A stretch of 64,000 bases of DNA from Homarus americanus (GCF_018991925.1 NW_024742580.1:274501-338500); one strand, 5' to 3'. Positions 12,197 through 24,802 are shown, numbered from the stretch's first letter. Notes: a model not told the origin generated them from the sequence alone. A program made the numbers and translations.

Positions 12197-13090
12197 ACTA
12201 GCGGCAGGTGTAAAAACAGGCGATAACGTGGTGGACGGGCCAACTCCATCACCGCCTCCCATGGCCTCAAGAACCCATTAAAACTTCATATTACATTTAC
12301 AAAAGTCTTTCCTGTGAGATGATTTTAGAAACTCTTCTCTTACGGGTTGATCTTAAAAGTGTGTTGAAGCTGAACAAACGTAAGAGTGAAGGTTGATGAT
12401 TGAGTATACGAGAGATGACGTTCAGGGTGATGCTGGTGAGGTTACAAGTAAAGGGATGAATTTACACATCTAGTTGAGTGTAAAGGTTTTGGGACTGTGT
12501 TAGTGAGCCCGAATGGTGGTGGTGGTGGTAGTTGTGGAGTGCTCAGCCAACACCTGCCTTCACCAGCACCAGTGTCTGTCGCCTCACTTTCATTTACCTG
12601 AGAATGGGAATCGTGGACTTGGGTGTTTAGTTGACCGAACCTGAATGGCCGACCCCATCAGTGCGTGTACAATGATTGAGACAACCCCCTTCCCTCCCCT
12701 TCCCCTCCCCTCCCGCCTACCAGCTGCGACAACACACACTACCATTGATGAGAGAAGTACCACAACACAGCACCGCTACCAAGAGAACTCCTACCACACA
12801 CACACAGCAGAATACTAACGAGGTGGACGAGGACTAGCGACGTGTCCCCAGAAGGTGAGGTGTAAACGCTTCCACAACTTGGCACATTACCACACCTGAG
12901 GAGTCGTTGTGAACACTGCTCTTGTGTTGTACAGCTGACGACAGGTGAAACTAAACAAAATTCCAAAGAAAAAGGTTATATTTTTGTCTCTATTTTGTCA
13001 TTTAGGATATTAAAGTATTTTCTTAAACACCGAATATTTTTGTATGATCAATTTATTAGCCATTAATTTATGTTCAGTTCACACGTTGGG
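12197..13090. other. Unique DNA with minor simple repeats
   Basis: It holds a small GGT run (about 12514-12530) and a C-rich patch (12686-12715). The 75-codon minus-strand frame at 12739-12966 has no recognisable feature. Confidence 0.55.
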
Positions 13091-13240
13091 GGTGCTGTGT
13101 CCCAGGGGTTAGAGCACTCTTTATATATACTAAGGATCTCTGGTTCAATCCTGGCCAAACCAGTCGACCCAGCTGGGAATGGGTACCTTATTTAACGTGG
13201 GTATATGAACTGGTACCTAAAGGAATGAGAGTTAAGTCAA
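13091..13240 (+). mobile_element. tRNA-derived SINE-like element
   Basis: A pol III type 2 promoter is visible. The A-box-like TGTCCCAGGGG (13098-13108) is followed by GGTTAGAGCACTC, and the B box GGTTCAATCC lies at 13142-13151. The A-to-B distance of 44 bp equals that of a tRNA (nt 8 to nt 52). The cloverleaf arms are decayed. The tail has CGACCCAGCTGGGAATGGG and GGTACC, the kind of tRNA-unrelated body found in invertebrate SINEs (recollection, not checked). No target-site duplication is obvious. A decayed tRNA pseudogene is the alternative. Confidence 0.6.
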
Positions 13241-13339
13241 AATAAATCCTGTTAGGAGTGAGTTAACTAAATAGATTAACTTATGACTATTATTTATCAG
13301 TTTTGTGAAGTTAAGACGAAGGGTACGGTAGATAGCAGA

Positions 13340-13525
13340 GGGAAGGAGGAGGAGGAGGAAGACGAAGAGGAGAAGTAGGAGGAAGAGGAAGACGAGGAGG
13401 AGAAGGAGGAGGAAGAGGAAGACGAGGAGGAGAAGGAGGAGGAAGAGGAAGACGAGGAGGAGAAGGAGGAGGAAGAGGAAGACGAGGAGGAGAAGGAGGA
13501 GGAGATGGAAGAGGAAGAAGACAAA
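13340..13525. repeat. 30-bp purine-rich tandem repeat, about 5 copies
   Basis: The GGAGGAAGAGGAAGACGAGG-type unit is nearly identical between copies, with pure purines interrupted by a single C per unit. Minus-strand Leu/Val and Ser frames are artefacts of the 30-bp period. Confidence 0.93.
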
Positions 13526-13673
13526 AAAAAATGAAAGTGTTGAATACATTAGAGAGACGAAGACAAATAATCGCTTTTAGCTTAATCAATTCTTCAGTGC
13601 TTTTATGTAAATTCCTATCATAAGATTCAATTATTTTCCCTAAAAGCTCAGCCCCTCAGCAAAACCGATGCCC

Positions 13674-13682
13674 TGTGTGTGT

Positions 13683-13759
<77 letters not shown>
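13674..13759. repeat. (GT)n microsatellite
   Basis: About 43 GT units with one GTAT interruption. Confidence 0.96.
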
Positions 13760-13760
<1 letters not shown>

Positions 13761-14340
13761 CACAGTAGCCACTCACAGGTCAACTCCAGAGACAATATAA
13801 TAATTGACTCCCTCCCACCTTTAACTTCTAGCATTAATGACTAAACACAAACTCACCTGCTAATTAATTCAACAATGATTATTACCTGTAAATTGCCTGG
13901 ATACACAGGTAAAAAAATATCTTTTGAAGTCACTAATTGATTTTAAAGTAAAAATTGAAGCGGAAAATTATAAAATCTGTCAACAGTTTATTTTTGTTTA
14001 TGAAACCATGAGTCGAATCATATCAACACTTTGAACGTAAATGAAATGTTATCTATAAATTAGTAATGTAAACATGAGCTATTTTTACTTCCATGATCGT
14101 CTGTCTGTTTTGTAGTTTTTTCATATCTATTTATTAAACAAAAGTAATAGTTATATTTTGGTGAAATTAACCGTTTAAGCCACAATAGTTGAGGTCATGA
14201 GTACACTTTTGTTTCAGTTTGGGAAGTGAAGGCTGTTGAGTGCAGTGTCGGCCACCTTAACTCATGTGTACCTTATGAAAGATCCTGGAATTGAAATTAA
14301 CTAGACTATGCTGTTAGTTTTTTGCCCAATCAGATCTAAT
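13760..14340. other. AT-rich unique DNA
   Basis: I found no repeat, open frame of note or regulatory cluster in this stretch. Confidence 0.6.
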
Positions 14341-14400
14341 CTACCTTACCTTACCTTACCTTACCTTACCTAACCTTGCCTTACTTAAACTTACCTCACC
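14341..14400. repeat. CCTTA pentamer tract
   Basis: CCTTA units decay into TTACCTCACC. This pentamer is TAAGG on the other strand, a permuted variant related to TTAGG. Confidence 0.85.
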
Positions 14401-14430
14401 TAAGCATACCTATTCTTACATAAACCTAAC

Positions 14431-14694
14431 ACCAACCAACCAAACAACCAACCAACCAACCAACCAACCAGCCAACCAACCAACCAACCAACCAACCAAC
14501 CAACCAACCAACCAACAAACAACCAACCAACCAACCAACCAACCTACCAACAACCAAACCATCAACCAACCAACCTGAACCAACAACCAACCCATCACCA
14601 TCAACCAACCAACCAACCAACCAACCAACCAACCAACCTACCAACCAACCAACCAACCAACCAGCCAACCAACCAACCAACCAACCAACCAAAA
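14431..14694. repeat. (AACC)n tetranucleotide repeat
   Basis: CCAA/AACC tetramers with scattered CTACC, CAGCC and CATC interruptions. The Trp-Leu-Val-Gly minus-strand frames come from this tetramer. Confidence 0.95.
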
Positions 14695-15419
14695 GCCAAA
14701 TGCATCTTACCTTACGATACAATGAAATAAAAATACTACTCCGGCACTCCATCGTAACTAGGGGGCGGAGAACCACCATCTGTACACACAATAAACTCAC
14801 GTATTGGTCTAACTCTTCCTAATCAAGATAAAGTGAGAGAGATAAGAACAGAGTCAATCTCTCGACTTAATCAGGATTAAAATACGCATCTTAGGAAAGT
14901 GTCTTAGCATTGTCTTAGGTTAAGTCATATGTTCAGGAGAAAAAAATCCAGTTCTCAGCAAAGGTATCTGGTCTGTAAGTGCATTTGTGAGATGAAGAGC
15001 GCATTTTTAAAACTCCTCTGCTCAACATGGAAGAGTGGAAACAAAAACGAGAACAAATAAAGGTTGGAAACTGCTGGTATAAGCTGGGCCACTTCACAGT
15101 GCAGAAAACATTTGAGGATTTTTTTGTGTGTGTGTAAATTGTGCAGCAAATACTGTTTTCTTTATATTGTGTGGGTCGGTAATGCTTGTTATCATGCTGT
15201 AACGGAGATATCATCACCGCAGTTACAGCAAGACAGCACCACCACCAGCGGCGGGAGTGAGTGCAAACTCTTGTATTTTTAAAGTTACTGAGATAAAGAC
15301 GAGAAAGTACAAATAAATAATAAACCCATGAAGAATATGACCCCAGCTATATCACCCGATAATTATTAAACACCGTAACATAATGTAACGTAACGTAACT
15401 ACTGCTATATTAATACTGT
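14695..15419. other. Unique DNA, no supported feature
   Basis: Overlapping open frames at 14933-15282 on both strands are short and unrecognised. TAACG words occur around 15380-15400. Confidence 0.55.
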
Positions 15420-16538
<1,119 letters not shown>

Positions 16539-16628
16539 CCTGCCGTAGTTATCATGGGAGCGTTACACAGTATAAAATTATGACCTGCCGTAGTTATCAT
16601 GGGAGCGTTACACAGTATAATGTTATGA
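16539..16628. repeat. 45-bp direct duplication
   Basis: Two adjacent copies beginning CCTGCCGTAGTTATC are identical apart from their last bases, so the duplication is recent. Confidence 0.93.
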
Positions 16629-16837
16629 CGTCAGTGTTTGCCTCACCTGCTGGGATGAGAATTATAGAGGAAATTATAAACAAACCTTCAGTAAACATCC
16701 AGCTGTCTACACTTTAATTAATCTTACCCCGGACAGCCTCTCAAACCTTAATTAATTTTCACTCCAAATTCAGACAGAGACTCGCTGAAACATAATTCTT
16801 GAGGTGACAGCTGCTGGATCAGGTAAGTACCCTCGGC

Positions 16838-17056
16838 ATACTCAACATACTCAACATACTCAACATACACAACTCACTATACACTCAACATACTCAACAT
16901 ACTCAACATACACAACTCACTATACACTCAACGTACTCAACATACTTAACTCACTATACCCTCAACATACTCAACATACACAACTCACTATACACTCAAC
17001 ATACTCAACATACTCAACTCACTGTACCCTCAACATACCCAACATACTCAACATAT
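16838..17056. repeat. Nested repeat: 9-bp CATACTCAA inside 34/43-bp units
   Basis: The 9-bp unit recurs in runs separated by AACTCACTATAC blocks. Distances between successive AACTCAC words are 43, 34, 34 and 34 bp, and the difference of 9 is one extra monomer. Confidence 0.93.
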
Positions 17057-17239
17057 TATACCGATATAACCTAAGGCTGATATACTTCTGTTAATTATAC
17101 TCGTCAGTAGTTGTATATTTTACCGAGTAGTGAAGATGTGAACTGTGAACTGATTATTATTCTCTACAGGTGAAAATTAGTCTCTTAGAGGAATAATGAA
17201 CAGGTAAAGTGTCTTATATATTGTGTAGTGGTTCTATCT

Positions 17240-17264
17240 TAACCTAACCTAACCTAACCTAACC
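17240..17264. repeat. CCTAA tract
   Basis: Five CCTAA pentamers in telomere C-strand orientation. The flanking 17265-17738 is AT-rich unique DNA in which I see nothing else. Confidence 0.88.
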
Positions 17265-17738
17265 CCTCTACTACATCATCAGTTCATAGTACAGACACTA
17301 TATATGGAAACCCGACAGTGTTACTAACGATTCTGTAGGAGGGATTCTCATTAACCAATATTTATTCCACCATTTCAACCTTTTTATCGGACATATTACC
17401 AAAAACATATTCCCACCAGCCATTCGACTCATCTGCCCATTTATTTAGCACTGGACAATATTGGATCGTATGTATTGTGTTATACAGTACAGTGCACTTA
17501 ATGTGTTTGTACATAATTATATCTACAGTAATTTTTTGTAGTATGGTGTAAATTTAACAGTTGATATTATTATACAAAACCATTACTGTTGGGGTAATAC
17601 AGTAGTTTAATAGATGTAATATTAATTAAAGGTTTGTATATGTTGTATCATAATGAGTTTATAATATGATAATAATTATACATATTATAGAGAAATATAT
17701 TTTTATATAATCTTAATTGTTTTAATAGTTATTGTCTC

Positions 17739-18166
17739 ACTAGCTGCAGTACCCGTAGTTACGCTTGCTAGTTTTTTTTTACTTATTCATTTACATAATC
17801 ACCCCAGATTCCATTTTTTTTATTAAAGTTCGGATGAGGCCCCAACAACACACACACACACACACACACACACTATTAAAGATAGTTGGTACCAAAATAA
17901 GAAAAAATGATCGCTCATATAATCGTCTTTGGCCTAAATTATGTGTACATGCAAAAAAATAAACCTAATTTCAAGTTTCTAAGTTAAAACTGTGCTCGTG
18001 TGCAGAGAGGGACGAAAGGGCACTTATAGGTATAGAACAGTCACTGCACAACCTACCTTCCAATTTACACATTCATGAGCATTCTCTGGATCATTTACAT
18101 AAGTATACCAAATTTCAACTTTCCACCCTAAAATCTGTGGCCGTGCATAGCAAAGAAACAAACTAG
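17739..18166 (+). mobile_element. Degraded interspersed repeat (unclassified non-autonomous element)
   Basis: The left end has TAGCTGCAGTACCCGTAGTT followed by ACGCTTGCTAG, and the right end has ATCTGTGGCCGTGCATAGCA followed by AAGAAACAAAC. From memory, a TAGCTG-TACCCG head and an AAACAAAC-type tail preceded by AATTTCAA words characterise families of invertebrate non-autonomous retroposons or rolling-circle relatives. I cannot assign a class. Internal AATTTCAAGTTTCTAAG and AAATTTCAACTTTCCA are imperfect direct copies. A (CA)n tract lies at 17848-17873. Confidence 0.4.
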
Positions 18167-18424
18167 GTGTGTTTTAATGAGGTAGTTCACCTTAACGAGG
18201 CGGGGGTAGACCAATGGAGGCAACCACATAATTCTATCTCTGGGGTATTTCAGGGTACACACACTTCTCCATGCTTAATATCAAGTCATTTACGTTTATG
18301 CATAAATTAAGACTATTAAACAATATTTAAAAACACAGCTTAATACATGTAAACAAACACAGTGTCTCCAGATTAGTTTTTCTTTTGTTTGTAGAGAAGA
18401 TATTTCGTTGTAACTGGAAAAACA

Positions 18425-18488
18425 AATTCTTGTTCTTGTTCTTGTTCCTGTTGTTCTTGTTCTTGTTCGTCTTGTTCTTGTTCATGTT
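18425..18488. repeat. (TTCTTG)n hexamer repeat
   Basis: About ten hexamers with one TTCCTG and one TTCGTC variant. The Gln/Glu-rich minus frame and the Ser/Leu plus frames that continue to about 18800 are compositional. Confidence 0.9.
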
Positions 18489-19026
18489 TGTTGTGGGTTG
18501 AGTCTCTCGAGTCCACAGTTATCAGTCTTGTGCTTCTTCTTTCGTTACTATTGTCTCTATTTACGTCTGCTTTCACCTCCACCTCTTACATCTTATTATT
18601 TATCTTCCTCTACTTCTTTACCTCCGCAGTTGTCTGTTCTGATCATCCTCTCGTGTTTATCTCATCTCTCCTTCTTATTCTTTGTCGGCCTCTGTGTCTC
18701 CTTCCCTCCATTACCAGAGCTCACAAAAACCTGCCGAAGTTCTATTTCTTTCAAGGTCGTTGGAGCAAGCAAGCGTCATCTGCTTACACGTATATAAAAC
18801 CATCTTTCTAACAAACTAAAAGCTCCACGTAAGATATATTATTCCTCGAGTCTTACATTGAAAAGTTTCATTCATAATGTTCCTTTAGTGATAAAATTAT
18901 AATGTATTTATGTAATTCCTTCATTAATACATTTAGTTTCATTTATTTTACAAATTCACTTACGAGGAAAATTTCTCGTAAGAACCACTGAGAATCCGGT
19001 ACTAGGATTTTATATCATCTCCTATA
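18489..19026. other. Pyrimidine-biased then AT-rich unique DNA
   Basis: 18530-18720 is T/C-rich. Two overlapping frames of about 100 codons there show biased composition and no domain. Confidence 0.5.
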
Positions 19027-19058
19027 GGTGTCTCATGGTCAGAGATAAATGAGACACC
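19027..19058. other. Perfect 10-bp inverted repeat (hairpin)
   Basis: GGTGTCTCAT at 19027-19036 and ATGAGACACC at 19049-19058 are separated by 12 nt. TATA words just outside both arms extend the symmetry. The right arm continues into CCTGTATA, a word common at ends of arthropod DNA transposons (recollection). Confidence 0.6.
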
Positions 19059-19569
19059 CTGTATAATGTTTCTCATATCTAACACAAGAGATTAATTTTA
19101 ATGAGAAAAAATCAAATGCATGTTTGTTAATAAAATACAGTGAGACGTTAAATTCGTTATTTTTCACCACAAGAAAAAATTTACCCCTCGTTTCTTTACA
19201 CGAGTTTTCATCTTTTTTTATCATTTCATTCTTATTCGAATTTTTTTTCTATGATAATGTAACGCATGGTGATCTGTATCGGGTAGAAGAGAGAGTTCAC
19301 ACACACACACGCGCACTTTTTTTTCACTCATTGCCATACATTCATTCACTCTTACTAAAGTAACAGTTTTATTCTGAGGTCAACTTCCACTCCAAATCCT
19401 TAAAGCCAATCAGGTTAACCTTTGTCGCTTCACACATCACATCATCTACCATCAACAACGCATTAAGTAAAAAAAAAAAAAAAAATACTCACAAAAATTA
19501 ACGTTCACACAGCTGAGTAGTTAAAGTAATCGGAATAAATAATGTTTAATAAAATATCAACCAATCCTG
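19059..19569. other. AT-rich unique DNA with small simple repeats
   Basis: It holds a short CA run (19298-19316) and A17 at 19469-19485. TACAGTGAGACG at 19137 resembles a pogo-type terminus word but has no partner. Confidence 0.5.
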
Positions 19570-19723
19570 TACGTATGTATGTACGTATGTATGTATGTAT
19601 GTATGTATGTATGTATGTATGTATGTATGTATGTATGTATGTATGTATGTATGTATGTATGTATGTATGTATGTATGTATGTATGTATGTATGTATGTAT
19701 GTATGTATAAATGTATGTATGTA
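19570..19723. repeat. (GTAT)n microsatellite
   Basis: About 38 tetramers, with ACGT variants at the left edge. It yields Tyr-Val-Cys-Met frames that are artefacts. Confidence 0.96.
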
Positions 19724-20136
19724 AAATCCTTTTCCTAATGACCAGGTAAAAAATATGCAGAATAACATAACACCTGTCCTATGTTGACTAATTAGCCTCG
19801 AATTTTAATATATTTATCACTTTTGGTCAATTAATTAACACTGAAACAAATAATATAATGCATAATTATCAGTTTTAATTAGATAAAATATAATTAACCT
19901 TTGATATTTGCTTAGTTCGACATTCACGTTGATATATGTGTTAATTTACACCTGTCATCTGTAGGTCACACTCTGGACAGCGCTAATGAGTTTCATCTGA
20001 CCTTTAACTGATGGTACAAAAGCCTGGCGAGTAGAATAAACACAAAATGTCTGTATCATCCAACATCAACACCTGCCTGACCCTACCACCACACAGCTAC
20101 AGTCATCAATGTTATATATGACTTTTATGTCACAGT

Positions 20137-20165
20137 AACCTAACCTAACCTAACATAACCTAACT
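20137..20165. repeat. CCTAA tract
   Basis: Five to six CCTAA-type pentamers, one changed to CATAA. Confidence 0.85.
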
Positions 20166-20889
20166 GACAACACTACACACTGGTGGTGGTAGTATACTGA
20201 CAACACTGAACACTGGCATGATAGGCGTGATGGGTGGCGTGATCCCTGTCAATACCTCGCCTCTGTTTCTCGTTATTGTTCATGTAACATATACGGTGCT
20301 TTTGTCCTCCAGGGGGCCAAAGGGTCTGTATGTAACGTCACCTGTACAATAGAGGGGAAAAAGCCTGTAGAGAAACCAGGATTGTTACAGTTATCTAAAT
20401 TACTTGTAAACTAAAGGTACAAATTTCCTTAGCTTGTTTTAAAGTTCGGGGGAATTGTATTATCATTTCGTCAAAGTCTAATTCAGAGTTATTGTAATTT
20501 GGGTGTTTGGTAGCATCGATGTATATATATTCATTTTGAGAGAAAACATAGATTTCTGCAGTGATAAAGCTTTGACAGAGAAATTCCAGAGAGTTTGGGA
20601 TAAAAATTCTTGCCCAGTTTGGAGAGCTCGGCGTTCTTGTGAGATCTGTGAGACTCGGTCATCCTTACAGAGTTATTCTTTATCAAATGTGTCTATCTAT
20701 ATAAAGAAATCTTCCTCAGACACACTAAAGGAGAGAAATACATCACTTAACGCTTATAATATACCATAAATCACTCTATTACAAACACAATAAGAGAAAG
20801 GGAAATTCTCCAAACACGCCTGGGTAGCTCATGAAGTTGTCATAACAAACAATACTGTTTTCATCCCACAGTAACCCGGGGCGACTGAT
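20166..20889. other. Unique DNA, one unrecognised frame
   Basis: An 88-codon plus frame at 20503-20769 is non-repetitive but matches nothing I know. It has no flanking splice acceptor or Kozak context that would support it. Confidence 0.45.
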
Positions 20890-20936
20890 GCTGAGATTAC
20901 CGAGTGAGTGCTGCTTCACTACACTCGGTTTTCAGC
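20890..20936. other. Extended hairpin, 17-bp stem
   Basis: ACCGAGTGAGTG (20899-20910) pairs with CACT-a-CACTCGGT (20917-20929), with one bulged A and a 6-nt loop. After a small asymmetric bulge, GCTGA (20890-20894) pairs with TCAGC (20932-20936). The stem is too short for a standard miRNA precursor. Confidence 0.6.
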
Positions 20937-21452
20937 ACACATAATCTTCTTCATATAAAAATTCTCTTTCGTTTTAAATCCAATCAATATTTTTTTTTCT
21001 TTTCGTCTTTTTTTTATGGTATAAATTGATTGACGCAGCAGCCACCGTGCTACAAGGCTCGGGACGTGAAAGGAAACTATTTATTTTAAGGTTATGTTGA
21101 AAAAGATAATATGTTTTATAGATTGTTTTTGTTATTGTCCTATGAGATATTCAAATTTCGTGTTTATGTATCAATTACTGTAATTTGAGGGATATTTTAT
21201 GTGTATTCTGTATCTATGTATCACAATATTGTTCTCTCGAGGAATATGTAATGTTCATTTTCTATCTATATAACAAATTATGTTCACTCAGTCACACCCA
21301 ACATCCACAAAGCTAAACTAACACATTCAAAAAACATTATTTTCGAGGCTTCAAGTTCATCATGTAACATTCACTTTGTTGAACATCGAGGCAGGAGACT
21401 ATAAAAACTTAATTCACTTTACTTTACAGATGTGTCTTGTTGAGTTACTTTA

Positions 21453-21453
<1 letters not shown>
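20937..21453. other. AT-rich unique DNA
   Basis: Poly-T and AT-rich sequence with no repeat array, inverted repeat or exon signal noticed. Confidence 0.55.
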
Positions 21454-21494
<41 letters not shown>

Positions 21495-21541
21495 GCCTGT
21501 CTGTCTGCCTGTCTGTCTGTCTGTCTTCTCTGTCTGTCTGC
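21454..21541. repeat. (CTGT)n microsatellite
   Basis: About 22 tetramers with CTGC variants. It gives Cys/Leu/Ser/Val frames that are spurious. Confidence 0.95.
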
Positions 21542-22201
21542 CCTTTTTATCCATATTCTTTATTTTCTAAGACTTAACTAGATTCCACTAATATACCAAC
21601 AATTTTTTTTCTAAACGTGTTGGTTTTGTGAATAAAACGGATATATCTCATTTAATGTTGAGAAATATTTACTGAACACTGAGTTGAGAAATATCCTGAT
21701 CCTCTGTCCTGTGGCTGAGAAATACTTAATGGCGCAATGACTCTTTTTTTTTATTAATAATCCAAAAACTAATATCCAGCTGTTATGATCTTGGATAATA
21801 TTAATTGAAATTTAACTTTGCTAACATTTACATTAATTTTAACCATTGAAATTAACGATCACTGTCCAGCCAACATAATTATTGTACTTAAAATGTTGTC
21901 AGGTTAAACGAGTTGGGTCTGAAATGGGTCGTATATCTTATAACTTTCTCCATAAACGTCAAACGCTTTGGTATTTTATTTCCATCGGTAAGTATCGTTA
22001 AATATAATAATAGGAGTTTTATTTCTGGTATAGACAACCAAATGTCTTAATGTTAATGTATAATCTCAACTCTTTATTAACTCAAGTAAATATAATTATC
22101 GCTGTAAATCATTAAGCAACAGATAAGATGTTGTCAAGAAGAAAGTTATCATCTGTGAAGGTAAAAAAAAACAGAAAGAGGAGGAAATACAACAGCGAGG
22201 C
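21542..22201. other. AT-rich unique DNA
   Basis: A weak repeat of GAGAAATA words occurs near 21660-21725. Nothing else is visible. Confidence 0.5.
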
Positions 22202-22245
<44 letters not shown>

Positions 22246-22259
22246 ACACACACACACAC
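22202..22259. repeat. (CA)n microsatellite
   Basis: CA dinucleotides with one GCAA interruption near 22243-22246. Downstream, ACTGCATCGCACTCTAA words repeat loosely at 22318-22353. Confidence 0.93.
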
Positions 22260-22649
22260 TTGCTATGGTTTGTTTACGTTGTGTTGCTCTCTAAAATACT
22301 GTGTTGCGTTTTAAGATATTGCATCGCACTCTAACATACTGCATCGCACTCTAAGACAGTAAATTAAAATCACACACTATAAACAAAACTCTACAGGAAT
22401 TCAATACTATAGTACACCTCGAGAGTTAACCATGGAAGTTTTCGCATGCCTTTCAACACGTCACTTAAGACAAAACCTACTATATTTTCCTCCTCTGTTA
22501 GCTAGAGTGTTGATGAGACTGATGTTGTCTTGTTACCCACCAGACAGAGGGACGGTGTTGACTGAGGTAATAATAATCTCTCAATATATTTTTACCATCG
22601 TGTTAAAAAAAAAAAAAGAAGTTTGATGATAAAGATTTAGATATGAAAC

Positions 22650-22915
22650 AAAAACGATTATATTACATACAACAATAACATAAACAACTACAATAAGGAG
22701 AAAGACATTACTATAACAAAGAAAATAACAAAAACAATAACAACAATATAAACGACCACTACAAGAAATGACAACATCAACAACAACAAAATAACACCAA
22801 TAACAACATAAACACCAACAACAACAAGAAATAACTACATGAACAACAACAATAACATAACAAAAACAACAGCAACAACTTGAACAACTACAGCAACAAC
22901 ATATAAACAACGACG
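22650..22915. repeat. AAC/AAT-rich low-complexity tract
   Basis: Irregular AACAACAATAAC-type sequence. The 150-codon Cys/Val-rich minus-strand frame over it reflects composition. Confidence 0.85.
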
Positions 22916-22972
22916 GCGTCAGACATGATATCGTGGCATGATAGAGAACTGCCAAAAAATGTCCTTCCCCCC

Positions 22973-23002
22973 CTCTTTCTCTCTCTCTCTCTCTCTCTCT
23001 CC
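22973..23002. repeat. (CT)n microsatellite
   Basis: CT dinucleotides preceded by CCCCCCTCTTT. A pyrimidine-rich stretch continues to about 23130. Confidence 0.88.
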
Positions 23003-23170
23003 CTGGTTTATCAGTGTTCTTCCTACTCCCCATCTACTCTTCTCACGCTATAGACAGTTGACAAATGCATTACTCTTCCTTTCTTTCTTCTCTTTTTTAT
23101 TCTTTATTCTTCTGTTTCTCTTTCCTCATTTTATTGTCGTTATTATCATTATAGGGGATTTTTTTATATA

Positions 23171-23172
<2 letters not shown>

Positions 23173-23216
<44 letters not shown>
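23173..23216. repeat. (GT)n microsatellite
   Basis: About 22 GT units. Confidence 0.95.
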
Positions 23217-23217
<1 letters not shown>

Positions 23218-23299
23218 TGGAAGGCAGAGCACGTGAGGCAGGAAGTGGTGGACATTCCCAGTGATCGATGGTGGAGGAGAGATCGGGGAGTCGTGTTCC

Positions 23300-23402
23300 T
23301 CACCACCACCACCACTACCACCACCACCACTACCACCACCATCATTACTACCACCACTAACCACCATCATTACCACTACTACTACCATTTATTAACCACC
23401 AC
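23300..23402. repeat. Imperfect (CCA)n tract
   Basis: CCACCACTACC-type triplets with CAT and ACT variants. Thr- and Gly/Val-rich frames here are artefacts. Confidence 0.9.
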
Positions 23403-24044
23403 GCGCCTCAGAAAGTGGAAGACTCAAGCCCCAGATTCTCGAAGATTTCTCCAGAGATATTCCCCATAAGGATTCAACAACACATAACAATACAACACTT
23501 AATTTACGACACAGAAAAACTGAATCTAGTAAGGCAAGAAAATAACAATAACACGAAACAGTTAATGAAAAAATAACTGTTGTGTGATTTTTCTTTTATA
23601 ATCCTGACTGTTCCATAGTAGTGTGGGTTATTGCAGCTATCGTCACTTGGTTATTGACTCCATCAAGACGTAGACTACCCGGAGGAAACTTTATATATAT
23701 ACTGTAATCTGATGTTGTATAGAAGGAGAGCAGGTGAGTCATCTCTCCAGACCTCAGACTTTGAAGCATTACAATACATTATAATGGGAACACCAACTAG
23801 CTAAAACACTGTTAGTCTCCACCTTTACTGCACCTGAGAGTGATCCACACTGGCAGGTTCCTCGAGTCGTCTGAGCTGAAGCACAATGGCGAACAATCAG
23901 TTTGGGCAACACGAGGAGGAAGATGACGAAGCACAGGAGGAGATCAGTGGGCGGGAACACACTGCAACACTGTCTGGCTGTTGTTGTCATCACCAAACTA
24001 CCTGAGCATTTGTCTTACTGTTGAAGTGTGGCCCCCGTACCGTA
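23403..24044. other. Unique DNA, no supported feature
   Basis: Mixed-composition sequence. The 75-codon minus frame at 23769-23996 was inspected and not recognised. Confidence 0.5.
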
Positions 24045-24083
<39 letters not shown>

Positions 24084-24114
24084 TACTCACGCACACACAC
24101 ACACACAGACACAA

Positions 24115-24201
<87 letters not shown>
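24045..24201. repeat. Compound (CA)n-(TA)n microsatellite
   Basis: CA repeats (24045-24124, with GCAC, ACAT and CAGA interruptions) pass directly into about 38 AT units (24125-24201). Such junctions often arise by CA-to-TA conversion at one end. Confidence 0.95.
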
Positions 24202-24206
<5 letters not shown>

Positions 24207-24395
24207 TACAATCCGCGAGTCAGAAATGATAACAAGAAACTTTTGTCAGTTTGGCAAAGGATTTTCAGGAATTTTTCTCCTGAGGACATTTGAACAAAAA
24301 CTAGAAGATTGAGGTCACTGTTCCTGATTTTTCCCGCGAAAGAGAAAGTTGTTCCAAATGTATATAAAGAAAGAGAGAGAAACACACACACGATC

Positions 24396-24437
24396 ATTAT
24401 ATATATATACTGTATATATATATATACTGTATATATT
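24396..24437. repeat. AT-rich palindromic repeat with TACTGTA words
   Basis: Two TATATACTGTATATA blocks in tandem. Each is nearly self-complementary and could extrude a cruciform. Confidence 0.75.
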
Positions 24438-24495
24438 GAAAGATAATAAATACAAATAGTTTAATATAAGTTATAGCGTAATCTTATCAAGAGAG

Positions 24496-24578
24496 CACGG
24501 CCCCTCCACGGCTCACCACGGCCCCTCACCACACGGCCCCTCACACGGCCCCTCACCACACGGCCCCTCACCACACTC
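24496..24578. repeat. C-rich tandem repeat, about 15 bp
   Basis: ACGGCCCCTCACCAC-type units with length variation, about six copies. Confidence 0.85.
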
Positions 24579-24800
24579 CCTCTCTCACCACAACAAAATC
24601 TCAACTTGACAAGAGTTCTGGTTGTTGTTGCCTCTTGTTCTTCTCACAAGTTTACAGACTCAGTGATAATATGTGGCCGACCAGAGTAATGTATTTAATC
24701 TTTGTCTCTCTTACGTCTTCCTGTTATTCATATTTGTTTTATTCTCTTGTGTTATCTTTTATCTTTATTAGTTTCTTTACAAATTTTCTTCCTTCATTGA

Positions 24801-24802
24801 TG

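Noticed and set aside
22581..23033. 150-codon Cys/Val-rich minus frame
   Set aside because: Translation of AAC/AAT-rich low-complexity DNA.
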